A stretch of 64,000 bases of DNA from Methylacidimicrobium sp. B4 (lineage in GTDB: Bacteria; Verrucomicrobiota; Verrucomicrobiia; Methylacidiphilales; Methylacidiphilaceae). The position numbers and the translations under genes were made by a program. The stretch is from the NCBI RefSeq assembly GCF_017310545.1, contig NZ_CP066203.1:1550001-1614000 (forward strand), written 5' to 3'. This document shows, piece after piece, positions 34,695-44,175 of this stretch. The notes under the pieces are model-generated. The model did not search any database and was not told where the DNA came from. It was given only the letters and a program-made list of their open reading frames with translations. Position 1 is the stretch's first letter. Each line of letters begins with the position of its first letter.

Positions 34695-36603
34695 CTAAAG
34701 GCAAAGCCGTTGGGCAGCCAGTAGTGCTCATTGGTGAAGTTGAAGAGGTAGAGACGCGCCTCCCAGCGGGGCCGAGCGTAGAATGCCTGGGCGTTGAGCA
34801 CGAATTCTGGGGGAATCCGCACCTGGTGCTCGTAGCCCAGATACATATCGCTCAAGAAGAGCCCTCCAACGGTCGCCCCTAGGCCGTTGTCGAGTTGGTA
34901 GGTTGCCATGCCCGAGACCGTCTCTTCCGGCCAACCGATCAGCGCGTAGCTCCCCGGCGGGAAGCTCCCCGAGTTGTCGAGGGGCAGGCCGAGCCGATCC
35001 GCCTGCGCGGTCGAATAGGTCTGCACAAGCGGCGGCCCGTAGGGCGAAGCGCTCCAGTTCTCGACTCCGCTCATGAAGAGATAGTTGGCGCGGATCCAGA
35101 AGCTTTGGTTTGGCTGGTAGGTCGCGGTCGTTTCAAACCCGTTGATCTGCGCAGGGTTGGCTGGCTCCAGGTAGTTGAAGAGGTAGGTGTCTTCGTGGAA
35201 GACGTCCGCGGAGAGGAAAAGCCGGTTCCGAGCGAGGCTCAACTTTACCCCCAGCTCCTCGAGCTCGTTGAGGAGATGAAACGCCTGGTTCGTGAATGTC
35301 GGCGAGTAGCCGCCTCCGCCGCCCACGTCGGTCGCCTGGGCCCAGTTGAAGTTGAAGTAGGTGGTCATCCAGGGAAAAGGCTTCCAGGTGGGACTGGCGT
35401 TGAAAAGGGGTAGCGCTTGGGTTGTGTTGAGCTGCTCGAAAAGCACGGCGGGCGTACCGGGGGGTGTCTCGGCCGAGATCAGGTAGAGGTCGAGCCGTGC
35501 GCCCAGGATGAGCGAGAGCGTGTCCGTGAGCTGAATCGTCTGCTGCCAGAAGGGGGAAGCCTTCCCATAGCGCGTGAAATTGGTGCCGGTGGCGCCATTG
35601 AGCGGCTCGAAGTAGAAGGGATAGGGCCCACCGGGAACCAACCACTCGCCTCCACCGGGGGCCGAAGGATTGCCGACCAGGGTTTGGAAGTAGGGGGAAA
35701 AGGCGCCGTTGCGGAGATTGGGATTCTCGAAGACGCTCCACTGGTTCGGGACCGTAAACTCGAGAGAGTCGTAGGCGAGCACGTACTGGTAGCGCCATTC
35801 GACTCCCACATCCAGGAAGTGCTTCATCGGTCCGAAGAAGCCCGGAGTCGTGAACCTCTCTCTGAGCTCGGTGCGGTTGTCGATTTCGTAGCAGCCCTTC
35901 CACGCCTCTTGAAAGAAGATCTCGTCCTCGCTCGCGAGATGATCCGCGTACCAGAAGAGGGTGTTGTTGACCAATTGCAGGTCATCGCTCATCTGGACCG
36001 ATTGAACGAGCTGCGCCATGCCGGTGATCGCCCGTCCGAGGTCGCCGGGATATTTGATCGTCTGCCGGGGGCTCACCGGAACGGGGGTGCCGAGGAAGGT
36101 GTTTGCTGGCGGGGGCGTTGGGGAACCTACCTGAGAAAGCGGCGGATAGCCCGGATAATAGAGGCCGTCTTGGATCAGGGATTCCGTCGGACGGTTCATG
36201 AGCACGTCTTCGAGCATATACGAGTAAGTGCCGAAGTCGGCAAAAAGGTCGGCATGATAGCGGTCGTTTGGGTGCCAGCCGATCGCGCCGTAGAAGTTCT
36301 CCTGCTGATCGAAGATCGAGTCGTAATAGCTGCCGTTATTCATGCCCAGGTAGCTCAACCGGTAGCCGAGCGTGGAGGACTGGCCTGCGCTCGGATGGTC
36401 GATCGGTCCGCCGACCTCGGCACCCCACAGATACTGATCGTACATCCCGATCGTCGCCCAGGCGTCGCCGCGGAAGCAGTCGAAGTAGGGCTGCTTGGTA
36501 ATATAATTGACGTAGCCGTTGGAAGGCTGGGTCGCTCCAAAGACGGCACCCGGCGGACCTTCCACAAGATCCATGCTTTCCACCATGTTGAAGTTCCAAG
36601 GAA
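34695..36603 (-). pseudogene. middle fragment of disrupted TonB-dependent receptor
   Basis: Encodes the end of the plug and most of the barrel: WNFNMVESMDLVEGPPGAVFGA, GYVNYITKQPYFDCFRGDA, GMYDQYLWGAEVGGP, down to LFNFTNEHYWLPNGFAFS. At its 5' side it is cut by the IS1595 element (duplication CAAGGAA at 36597-36603), and at its 3' side by the IS1380 element (CTAA at 34695-34698). A longer open frame runs on into both elements, but those extensions are element sequence. Confidence 0.93.
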
Positions 36604-36621
36604 GGGTACTATCGCGTTGAC

Positions 36622-38184
36622 TCAGGCAGCCACAAGGGCTGGAGGATCGGGCGATTTCATGGACGCCTCGCGGCGTTCGGATGACCTCACCACGGTCGAC
36701 GGCACTCCACCGAAGTAGGGATTGGTGGATCGTGGGTCGGCGGGGGCACCCCGGCTCCCGGTTCTGCCCAGGCCCAGCGCCCGGACAGGTCGCTCCCCGA
36801 ACTCGCGCACGAGCTCGGCAAGGACCGCAGCCTTCCCCTGGAAGAGCCAACCATTGGGGCGCGCACGGCGCGCTTCGATGTTGGCCGCCGCATTGAGGTC
36901 GGCGTGCATTTGGTGACCGCACCAAAGGCAGACGAAGGTCTTCTGGTCGCGGCGGTTCCGCTTGTCCACATAGCCGCAACTCGAACATGCCTGAGAGGTG
37001 TATGCGGCGTTGACCTCGGCGGAGGGGATTCCGAACCGCTCCTCCAGGTCGCGCAACTTCTCCTGGACGATCGAGCGTCCGCAGTTGCGCAGGATCGCGT
37101 TGAGCCGCCTTGAGAGGTCGGAGTGGCGGAAGTCGAGCCGCTCCAGCACCAACTCCTTGGGCTTGCCCTGCTCGACAAGGCGGTTGAGCACGCGGCCAAC
37201 CTCGGTGCGAAGGAAGCCGCGCACATCCTCCACTAGCGCCCGATACCGCTGGCTCTCCCGCGGCCTGCGTCCGGCACGCTGCTGGCTGGCCGCGATCAAG
37301 GCAAGCAGCGCGTCGTACCGCTTGAGCCGCTTGAGCCAGCCCTGGCCGAGCAGCCGGCCATCGGATGTGGCCAAGAGCGTGGACAGCCCAAAATCAAGCG
37401 CCAGCGCGCCGTGGCCGTCGTAGGCGGCGCGGCTTTTGGCGCAGACCTCGCCCATGTCGGTCACCACGCCGAAGCTCAGGCGACCCTCGCGCTCGTTCAC
37501 CTGGATGCCGTTGGTCACGCGGCCAGGGCGCTTGGCATGGTAGTCGTAGGTGAGCAGCGGGATGGCGATCTTGCGCCCCTTCTCGAGCGTGGAGAGGCTC
37601 ACCCACCAGCCGACCCTGCCGCGCTGCGTCGCCTGGATGGGGCGGGCGATGCTCCCCGCGCGGTGGTCGAGGCGCATGGAGATGCGCGAGAGGTCCGGGC
37701 GGCGATGCCGCGCCATGCAGTGGCGCATCATGGCGCGCGCCAACCGTCGCACGGAAACCGGAATCACCTCGCCCGTGTCTCTCCTCGCCACCTCGCCGCG
37801 CCAGAACCACGCGCCCAGGCCGTTGATGGCGTGGAGCATCTGCTTGGTGGCGGGTGCCAGCGTGCTGTGGTTGACCATGTCTCGAAACTCATTGGCCCGG
37901 TTGCGGATCCAGCCCTGGAGCTGCCCGACGACCTGCCAGCGGGCCATCTGGACGCGGTTGGCCGCGCCGATGACGGCGGCGAAGGTGACCTTGTCCACGT
38001 CGTGGTTCTTCTCCAAGCGGCCCGTCTCGAAGAAGAGCCGCCACTGTTCCCGGCCCAGCAGCACCGCACCCCGGCGGTAGGCTCTAAGCAGCGCGCGCAC
38101 GGCCGCCTCTTTGCTGGCCGTCAGGTTCGACGGCAGCAGGTCGGTCCGATGGACGGGCGGATGCTCGGGCTTGGTGCGGGCCAT
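36622..38184 (-). CDS. tnpB: TnpB-type RNA-guided endonuclease carried by the IS1595 element
   Basis: 520 residues from MARTKPEHPP. RuvC-like catalytic residues are all present: Asp264 (LALDFGLSTLLATSDG), Glu348 (ELVLERLDFRHSD), Asp429 (HADLNAAANIEARR). The zinc finger has Cys400/403 (CSSCGYVDKRNRRD) and Cys419/422 (CLWCGHQ). TnpB uses a guide (omega) RNA from the element's right end to cut matching DNA. No TnpA is present. The ATG overlaps the transposase stop (TGATG), so translation is coupled. Only 18 nt separate the stop from the element end, so any omega RNA must lie within the 3' coding part. Confidence 0.9.
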   Translation of the reverse strand: MARTKPEHPPVHRTDLLPSNLTASKEAAVRALLRAYRRGAVLLGREQWRLFFETGRLEKNHDVDKVTFAAVIGAANRVQMARWQVVGQLQGWIRNRANEFRDMVNHSTLAPATKQMLHAINGLGAWFWRGEVARRDTGEVIPVSVRRLARAMMRHCMARHRRPDLSRISMRLDHRAGSIARPIQATQRGRVGWWVSLSTLEKGRKIAIPLLTYDYHAKRPGRVTNGIQVNEREGRLSFGVVTDMGEVCAKSRAAYDGHGALALDFGLSTLLATSDGRLLGQGWLKRLKRYDALLALIAASQQRAGRRPRESQRYRALVEDVRGFLRTEVGRVLNRLVEQGKPKELVLERLDFRHSDLSRRLNAILRNCGRSIVQEKLRDLEERFGIPSAEVNAAYTSQACSSCGYVDKRNRRDQKTFVCLWCGHQMHADLNAAANIEARRARPNGWLFQGKAAVLAELVREFGERPVRALGLGRTGSRGAPADPRSTNPYFGGVPSTVVRSSERREASMKSPDPPALVAA

Positions 38185-39137
38185 CAGGCGGTTCCCGTGA
38201 GAAAGCGGTAAGGCAGCGTGCGCCCAACGCCGCCCCGGACGAGCAGGGCCATGCGCTCCAGGCAGGCGTCGGCCTTGCGGTTCCAACGGAAGGCGGCTTC
38301 GCTGGCGTAGCGTCCGAGATGCTTGGGCGAGACGAAGTGGAAGACGCCGACCACCGCGCGTCCCAGGAACCCGTTGAAGGATTCGACGCGGTGGCCGGTC
38401 GCGGAGTCGGTGCGGACGTACTCCCGTTGGCTCTGGTTGACGGACAAGTGGGTGCGTTCCGCGCCCAGGTGCCTGTAGACCGGGAGACCATCGGTCATCG
38501 CCAGCGCATCGGCGGAGAGCACGCCGTCCAGAGCCCGGGCGACGGGGGCCTTGCCGTGGGTTGGAATGACCTTGGTTGCCACCTCGCCGCCACGCTCTGC
38601 GGCGACCAGCAGCAGCGGACGTTTGGTGCCGCGCCCCTCGGGGTTGGGCGGAGGCGGGTCGCAGTCGTCGTCCGCGCGTTCCGGCTTGGCGCGCTTGCGC
38701 GGCGTCGCTTCGGCATGGGTCTTGTCGATCTCGGCGAGGTTGGACAGCAATGGGCTATCCTCGGCCATCATGGCACGGATGCGGTGGCCGAGGTGCCACG
38801 CCGTCTGGTAGGATACGCCCAGGATCTCCGAGAGCTTCACGGCGGAGATGCCCTTGCTCGACGCGACGATCTGGTAGATGGCCTGCGCCCAGGTGAGCAT
38901 CGGCAGGTGGGTGCGGTGCATCGGCGTGCCAGCGGTGACCGAGAACTGTCGGTGGCAGGCGGTGCATTCCCAGCGGCGGATCGTCCGCAGCCAGGAAGCG
39001 TGGTTGACGCATCCGCACACCGGGCAGATCGGGCCGTCCGGCCAGCGGGCGCGCTCAAACCACGCCCGCGCGGCGTTCTCGTCCGGGAAGAGATCGTGGA
39101 AGGCGCGGAGCGTAAGGGCGGTGCCGGACATGATCAA
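38184..39137 (-). CDS. IS1595-family (ISXO2-like) transposase
   Basis: 317 residues. N-terminal zinc ribbon (Cys38, Cys41, Cys58, Cys61 in CPVCGC...WECTACHRQF), a helix-turn-helix-like KLSEILGVSYQTAWHLGHRI, then the DDE-type core: Asp138 (LAEIDKTHAEA), Asp216 (LAMTDGLPVYRHL), Glu252 (HRVESFNGFLGRAVVGVFHFVSPKHLGRY). The insert between the first two Asp is rich in charged residues and Pro. The frame is intact. Translationally coupled to tnpB downstream. Confidence 0.92.
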   Translation of the reverse strand: MIMSGTALTLRAFHDLFPDENAARAWFERARWPDGPICPVCGCVNHASWLRTIRRWECTACHRQFSVTAGTPMHRTHLPMLTWAQAIYQIVASSKGISAVKLSEILGVSYQTAWHLGHRIRAMMAEDSPLLSNLAEIDKTHAEATPRKRAKPERADDDCDPPPPNPEGRGTKRPLLLVAAERGGEVATKVIPTHGKAPVARALDGVLSADALAMTDGLPVYRHLGAERTHLSVNQSQREYVRTDSATGHRVESFNGFLGRAVVGVFHFVSPKHLGRYASEAAFRWNRKADACLERMALLVRGGVGRTLPYRFLTGTA

Positions 39138-39180
39138 AATCTAGGGATTGTGGCGGTCTGCGTCAAGCTGATAGGCCCGT

Positions 39181-39653
39181 CAAGGAATATCCTGGAGGCC
39201 GAAGTTGACGTTCTCCTCGATTCCGTTGAGGAAGGTCAGGCCCTGCCGCCCGCGGATATCAGGGGCAGAAGCGCAGGCGGCTTGCGAGGGATCGACCATC
39301 GCTGCGGGGTTGAGGTAAGTGATCGAAAGCGGGTCCCATTTTCCCCACTGTCCGATTCCGGCCGCTTCCATGAGCGTCTTCGAAACCGGAGTAACCGCCC
39401 TGGGCGTATCGACGACATCCATGGGAATGGCGTAGGCGGAGGAGCAGCTTCCCGGAAGGATGCCGCCCGTGCTTGGGACCGCCTCCACGATGACTGGCGA
39501 GAGCGTGGTCGTCTCGTCCGCACCTTCATTCCCGACTTCTGCTGCTCGTCCGGGAACGGGACGGAATGCGAGGCACGCAAGGAAAACCGCCAAAGGAGCT
39601 GAGACGCCGCGCGCCATGCAGAGAATCGATAATCGAATATCATATATAAGCAA
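39181..39653 (-). pseudogene. N-terminal fragment of disrupted TonB-dependent receptor
   Basis: Signal peptide from Met-13 (nt 39617; MARGVSAPLAVFLACLAFRP) and plug-domain start: VVDTPRAVTPVSKTLMEAAGIG, PDIRGRQGLTFLNGIEENV. The frame ends within two codons of the IS1595 boundary. Joining 39653-39181, 36596-34695 and 29165-29084 gives exactly 2,457 nt, an uninterrupted 819-codon frame, with junctions reading QDIP-WNFNM and GFAFS-RVRTL. Confidence 0.93.
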
Positions 39654-39674
39654 AGAAGAATCGGGAAGCAGGAC

Positions 39675-39716
39675 AAAAAAGCGGGCCTCCTCGACTCGGA
39701 GGAAGCCCGCTTCTTC
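39675..39716 (-). terminator. Rho-independent terminator of the SYLF gene
   Basis: On the minus strand GCGGGCTTCCTC-CGAGTC-GAGGAGGCCCGC is followed by TTTTTT. It lies 38 nt after the stop of the SYLF-domain gene and also insulates it from the broken receptor. Confidence 0.85.
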
Positions 39717-39754
39717 TCCTCTGAAAGGTACGAATGCGCGTCTCTGTCGGGGCC

Positions 39755-40432
39755 CTACTTGCGATACGGCGCTTCGAGCGCGCGGATGAGTTCCTTGGCC
39801 CCCGCCGGAGGGAGCACCTTGCGCTCCAGGATCTCCCGGGTCGTGACCGCCTTGCCGTAGTACTCCTTGTCGGTTCCCCGATCCGGTTCCACGCTGCTCT
39901 CCTTGAGGGCGATGGCGGTCCAGAACCCTTTCTTCCGGGTGTAGACATAGACCGGAGCGACCTTGTGGTGCTTGATTTCTTGCTCCGAGGTGGGGCCTGC
40001 CGTCATGGCGAGATCCGCGCCGAGCTTGAATTTATGCCCCTTGGCGAAGTGCTCGACCGCTTCCGCAGTGTTCAGGATAAAAAGAAGCTGCTCCGTCTCT
40101 CCCCCGACTTCGAGGCCGAAGCTCATTCCGCCGCTCTTCATCGCCGCAGGGCCAGACCAGCCGTGGGCCGTCTTCGCCATGACCAGGCCCTTTCCGGAGG
40201 AGAATCCGAGGATGAAGCCCTCCTCCTGCTTCCGGAGATAAGCGATTCCTTTGGCATGCTCCAGCACGGACCGAGGGATCGTGTGGTCGCTCCGGCCCTT
40301 AAAGTGCCGGACATCCTTGGTGGCCCGGTTGACCGTGTCTTGCAGATCCCATGCGGCCCATCCGGAGGTGGTGATGCCGAGAAAGCCCAACACCGCGACC
40401 GCTAACGCAAGAATTCGTGTAGAGTGTTTCAT
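39755..40432 (-). CDS. SYLF (Ysc84)-domain exported lipid-binding protein
   Basis: 225 residues from MKHSTRILALAVAVLGFLGITTSGWAA, a clear signal peptide that sets the start; the longer frame (to 40564) is unsupported. SYLF signature: IPRSVLEHAKGIAYL, GFILGFSSGKGLVMAK, WSGPAAMKSGGMSFGLEVGGE, LGADLAMTAGP. SYLF proteins bind phosphoinositides or other lipids; the bacterial role is unclear. Monocistronic with its own terminator. Confidence 0.9.
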   Translation of the reverse strand: MKHSTRILALAVAVLGFLGITTSGWAAWDLQDTVNRATKDVRHFKGRSDHTIPRSVLEHAKGIAYLRKQEEGFILGFSSGKGLVMAKTAHGWSGPAAMKSGGMSFGLEVGGETEQLLFILNTAEAVEHFAKGHKFKLGADLAMTAGPTSEQEIKHHKVAPVYVYTRKKGFWTAIALKESSVEPDRGTDKEYYGKAVTTREILERKVLPPAGAKELIRALEAPYRK

Positions 40433-40566
40433 TGCATGACGTTGATAGCAATCGGTGCGAAAAACGCAAGCGCTACGGAAGAAAAGTTGCCGGAAGGGGG
40501 GCGTCGGGAACTTTGTCTTGACGGCGTTCCAGATTCCCGCTCTCTTATCGAGATCGAGGACCAAGG

Positions 40567-41973
40567 TTGATAGCGCCGTCTTCCTCGCACCTACCGTTCG
40601 TGAAATTTACCAATTTGACTCGCGCCAACGAGATTGGCGCAAACTCGTACCTTCTTGAGTTTGATGGCGAAGGACGGATCGTTCTCGATGCGGGGCTGCA
40701 TCCCCGGAAGGAAGGGGAGGAGGCGACGCCAAACTTCGGAGCCGTGGGAGAGCGGCCCGCGGATGCATTGATCGTGAGCCATGCTCATCACGATCATATC
40801 GGGGCGCTCCCGCTTTTTGTCCGTCGCCGGGAAAAGATGCCCGTCTACTTGAGCGAGGCGACCTGCCTTCTCGCGGAGCCGCTCTTGCACAATTCGGTCG
40901 AGGTCATGCTCAAGCAGAGGGCGTCATTGGGGGTCACGAGCTATCCGCTCTTTACTCACAAGGAAGTCGATCGGTCGGCGAAAGCCTACCGGATCTGTCG
41001 GCCCGGACAGGAGTTCTCGATTCAGGAAGATTCCGATCCAAAGGGTGAGCCGCTCAGCTTCCGGCTCTACCCGGGCGGGCATGTTCTTGGGGCCGTAGGA
41101 GTGCGCTTCCGCCACCGGGATCGCCAGATCTTCTACACCGGAGATGTGAGCTTCCAGGAGCAGACCCTCATGCCGGCCGCGGATTTCCCTCTCGATGGGA
41201 TCGACACGCTCATCATCGAGGCGACCCGAGGAGGCAAGGAGACACCGGAGAACCAGAGACGACCGAGGGAGATCGAGCGGCTGATCTCCTCGATCGAGTC
41301 AACGTTTCGGCGGGGAGGGGCTGTCCTCATCCCGATCTTTGCTCTCGGGAAGACTCAGGAGCTTTTGGCGACCCTCCATTTGGAGCAGAAGGCGGGCCGC
41401 CTTCGCCGCTGCCCGATCACGATCGGAGGCTTGAGTCGGAGCTTCACGCAGATCTACGACCGGCTGGCAAAGCGCTCCTTTCGCCGACATCCGGGGCTGA
41501 GCCTCCTGGGGGATGTCGCTCCCACGGTGCTCGACGGACGCAGCGTCCGCCAACTCTCGCCCAAGCCGGGGGAGCTCTACCTGATCTCCTCGGGGATGAT
41601 GACCGAGCGCACTCTCTCGAACATTCTCGCGCGGCGCTTCCTTTCGGAGGAAGGGCATTCGATCTTCATCGTCGGCTATTGCGATCCGAACTCGCCTGCG
41701 GGACATCTCTTGCAGACCTCACGAGGCAACCTGGTCGCCCTCGATTCCGAGCTGCCTCCCCAGCCGCTTCTCTGCGAGGTGGACCAGTTTGATTTGACCT
41801 CTCACGCCATTCGCGAGGACCTGCTCGCTTATATTTTGCGAGTGAATCCGCGGCTCTGTGTGCTTGTTCACGGCGATCCTCCCGCCCTTGCCTGGTTCCA
41901 GGAGCGGCTCCGCGAAGAAAGGCCGGGCCTGGAAGTAGTCGTGCCCCCGCCAGGCGAGACGCTGGAGTTGTAA
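40567..41973 (+). CDS. MBL-fold RNA-processing-type hydrolase (RNase J/CPSF-like)
   Basis: 468 residues. Metallo-beta-lactamase motif HAHHDH at residues 72-77, further ligand region YPGGHVLGAVGVRF, FYTGDVSFQEQTL, then a beta-CASP-like domain (GAVLIPIFALGKTQELLATL) and a RNA-specificity C-terminus (LISSGMMTERTLSNILARRF ... VDQFDLTSHAIREDLLAYI ... VLVHGDPPALAWF). Likely an RNA nuclease. The start is TTG; the internal GTG at 40600 (VKFTNLTRA) is an equally good choice. Confidence 0.85.
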   Translation: MIAPSSSHLPFVKFTNLTRANEIGANSYLLEFDGEGRIVLDAGLHPRKEGEEATPNFGAVGERPADALIVSHAHHDHIGALPLFVRRREKMPVYLSEATCLLAEPLLHNSVEVMLKQRASLGVTSYPLFTHKEVDRSAKAYRICRPGQEFSIQEDSDPKGEPLSFRLYPGGHVLGAVGVRFRHRDRQIFYTGDVSFQEQTLMPAADFPLDGIDTLIIEATRGGKETPENQRRPREIERLISSIESTFRRGGAVLIPIFALGKTQELLATLHLEQKAGRLRRCPITIGGLSRSFTQIYDRLAKRSFRRHPGLSLLGDVAPTVLDGRSVRQLSPKPGELYLISSGMMTERTLSNILARRFLSEEGHSIFIVGYCDPNSPAGHLLQTSRGNLVALDSELPPQPLLCEVDQFDLTSHAIREDLLAYILRVNPRLCVLVHGDPPALAWFQERLREERPGLEVVVPPPGETLEL

Positions 41974-43412
41974 GCTCCGTCCGGACCGCTGAGGAGCCAG
42001 AAACGGAAATACTCGATCCGTTGGCCGTTCCATTGCCTCCAAGCTCCGCCGAGGTATCGGGCCTTCGGAAACTCACCAAGCAACCTCGTGGGCACGATCC
42101 CCTCGGTTTCGCTGGAGATGTAGAGGGCGCGGCTGCCCGGAGTGGGGCGGTAGCCGGGCCAGAGGGCAAACTGGGTGCCCTCCCTCCGGAAGTTCGGCAC
42201 GAAGACCTCTCTCCTGTGGGCGTAGAAGGCGATCTCGCTCGCTACCGCATAATCGTTCGCAATCCAGAAGTCCGGATGGCTAAGCAACGCATACCCCTCG
42301 GCTTCCCGGCCGATCTCTGCCCATCCGCGAGCACGGAGGAGCGGGTTTTTCGGGCCGAGCAGGCCGGAGCCCAAACCGTGCAGGAAAGCGGTCTCGATCA
42401 GGGCCAGCGTCAGAGCAGAACCGACCAGGAGTCGAGCCCATGAGGAGCGGCGAGCGCGCTCGCCCCAATAGGCCACCGTTACAAGAAGCGCGGCCGAGGA
42501 GCCGGTGACGGTCCAGTTGGCTTTAGCGGCCTGGTGCAGGCTCAAGATCGCGTAGAAGAGGAAGACGGGAAAGAAAAGCGTGGCCAGGAAGAGGGAAGGG
42601 GCGGTGGGCGACCGGTCTCGAAGGCCGACCGCAGCCGCCCAAAGGAGGGCGAGGAAGACGAGCGGCGAAAGAGAGAGCGCCTGTTCGATCCAGAATTGCT
42701 CGATCTCCTTCGGTTGGAGGGTGAATGGCTCGCGCAACCCACCCCGGTGCAGGAGGTGATCGACCGTCACCCCCCCATGCGCGGCATTCCATGCCAGGAA
42801 GGGGAGGAGGCCCAAGGCGGCTGAGCCAAGCAGGAGCAGGAAGCGGCTCGAAAAGAGGTTGGATCGTGCCCTTCGGCTGTGCAGCAGGAAGAGCGCAAAG
42901 GAGAGCGGCTCGAACCAGTTGACGAATTTGGCCGCGAATCCTGCGGCCACCGCCAAGCCTGCCGCCGCCCAAGGCCACCCGGACGCGTTCTCGCGTCCCT
43001 CCCAGAAGAAAGCGGCCGCGAGCAGCCAGAAGAAGACCGACGGCGCGTCGATGGTCATCAGGACCGATCCCACCGCAAAGATGGGCAGGATTGCGGCGAC
43101 CGCGGCGGTGGCTACGCCGCACCAGGAAGAGAAGAGCCGCTGCCCCAGCCGGTAAAAGAGCCAGCCAGTTCCGACGGAAAGCAAGACGCTGGGGAGGCGC
43201 ACTCCCAGGACGGTATCTCCAAAGAGGGTCGTGCCGAGCCCGATCAGCCAAGCCACGATCGGCCCCTTGGTGACGTAGGATAGCGCCGGGTGCTGGGCCC
43301 AGAGCCAGTAGTGCGCTTCGTCGGGGAGCAGATCGAGGGTCACCGCATAGCGGAGCCGGCAGAGTGCGACGACCACCAGGCCGGCGGCCATGGCCCAATC
43401 GAGCCGGGTCAT
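41868..43412 (-). CDS. ArnT-like glycosyltransferase, 11-13 membrane segments
   Basis: 514 residues from MTRLDWAMAAGLVVVAL. GT-C/PMT-type features: DLLPDEAHYWLWAQHPALSY (the Asp-Glu of the first periplasmic loop), KGPIVAWLIGLGTTLFGDTVLGVRLPSVL, then many hydrophobic segments and a soluble C-terminal domain. It would transfer a sugar from a polyprenyl-phosphate carrier to lipid A or protein. Its 3' end overlaps the convergent MBL gene by 106 nt. Confidence 0.82.
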   Translation of the reverse strand: MTRLDWAMAAGLVVVALCRLRYAVTLDLLPDEAHYWLWAQHPALSYVTKGPIVAWLIGLGTTLFGDTVLGVRLPSVLLSVGTGWLFYRLGQRLFSSWCGVATAAVAAILPIFAVGSVLMTIDAPSVFFWLLAAAFFWEGRENASGWPWAAAGLAVAAGFAAKFVNWFEPLSFALFLLHSRRARSNLFSSRFLLLLGSAALGLLPFLAWNAAHGGVTVDHLLHRGGLREPFTLQPKEIEQFWIEQALSLSPLVFLALLWAAAVGLRDRSPTAPSLFLATLFFPVFLFYAILSLHQAAKANWTVTGSSAALLVTVAYWGERARRSSWARLLVGSALTLALIETAFLHGLGSGLLGPKNPLLRARGWAEIGREAEGYALLSHPDFWIANDYAVASEIAFYAHRREVFVPNFRREGTQFALWPGYRPTPGSRALYISSETEGIVPTRLLGEFPKARYLGGAWRQWNGQRIEYFRFWLLSGPDGAYNSSVSPGGGTTTSRPGLSSRSRSWNQARAGGSP

Positions 43413-43575
43413 GGGAAGGAAGAGAGGGGGAGAGGAAGATTCGCCCTGCACTGCCCCTGAATGTGCATCCACCTTCGCTCTTCCCCCTACCTCGCCCCTC
43501 TCTCTGCGGGAGCGGCTGGCGAGAGGCGGAGGCGAGAGCAGAGCAGGCGCATGCCGATCGCGCGAAAACCGGGGC

Positions 43576-44175
43576 TCAATCTTTTCGGGAGAAGAGCCGA
43601 AGAATCTCTTCGCCCTCTCTTCCCGGATAGCACTGCCCGGGCAGCCATTCCGCTTCGAGGAGAAAATGGGATCCGAAAAAGAAGTCGAGCTCCTCAAGGG
43701 TGAAACAATAGGGCGGGGGATCGAGAGGGCCCGTCCGGAGAAAGAAGACGCCAAGAAGCTTTCCACCCGGCCGTAGCGCTCCGTGGGCCGACCGCACGTA
43801 ATCGTGCCGGCGCTCCGGCGGGATGGCGCAGAAGCAGGTGTGTTCCCACACCAAGTCAAACGCACCGCGGAGCCAGTCTGGCAGGGTGAGGAAATCGGCT
43901 TCCTCGTACGCGAGGTTCGCTGGCTCCCCATGGCGTCGAGCCTGCGCAAGGGCCTCCGGCGCGAAGTCGATGCCCACCGCTTCCCAGCCTCGGGTGGCCA
44001 GCAGCCGGACATCGTGACCGCATCCGCAGCCCGGGATGAGTGCGCGGCCGGGCCGCGACAGGCGCAGAAGGGCTTCCTCCAGGGCGGGAGAGTGGCTCCC
44101 TCGATTCCAGGGCGCGTCTCCTTGCCGGTAGCGGCTGTTCCAATAGTCGGGGTTATCGAGCGGCGCTATGGACAT
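43576..44175 (-). CDS. thiopurine S-methyltransferase-like SAM methyltransferase
   Basis: 199 residues from [27 protein letters not shown] motif [20 protein letters not shown], acidic [13 protein letters not shown], motif [22 protein letters not shown] typical of the TPMT/halide methyltransferase group. The start overlaps the end of purQ by 23 nt, so it is the last gene of the purB-purS-purQ operon. Its substrate is unknown. Confidence 0.82.
   Translation of the reverse strand: MSIAPLDNPDYWNSRYRQGDAPWNRGSHSPALEEALLRLSRPGRALIPGCGCGHDVRLLATRGWEAVGIDFAPEALAQARRHGEPANLAYEEADFLTLPDWLRGAFDLVWEHTCFCAIPPERRHDYVRSAHGALRPGGKLLGVFFLRTGPLDPPPYCFTLEELDFFFGSHFLLEAEWLPGQCYPGREGEEILRLFSRKD

Larger units (their letters stand above)
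36604..39180 (-). mobile_element. IS1595-family element carrying a TnpB gene
   Basis: 2,577 bp bounded by imperfect inverted repeats of about 31 bp: GGGTACTATCGCGTTGACTC... from 36604, and, read on the minus strand from the other end, (AC)GGGCCTATCAGCTTGACG..., both ending in GCCACAA. A 7-bp direct repeat CAAGGAA flanks it (36597-36603 and 39181-39187); IS1595 elements normally give 8 bp. It holds an IS1595 transposase and a TnpB with overlapping stop/start. It is inserted in the plug region of the TonB receptor gene. Confidence 0.88.

Noticed and set aside
36622-36988. N-terminal extension of the receptor frame into the IS1595 element
   Set aside because: The first ~130 residues of the open frame are antisense to the tnpB tail; the receptor's true N-terminus is at 39181-39653.
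41868-41973. 106-nt tail-to-tail overlap of the glycosyltransferase with the MBL gene as a sign of a frameshift
   Set aside because: Both proteins have plausible C-termini and a convergent overlap can be genuine; there is no direct evidence of an error.
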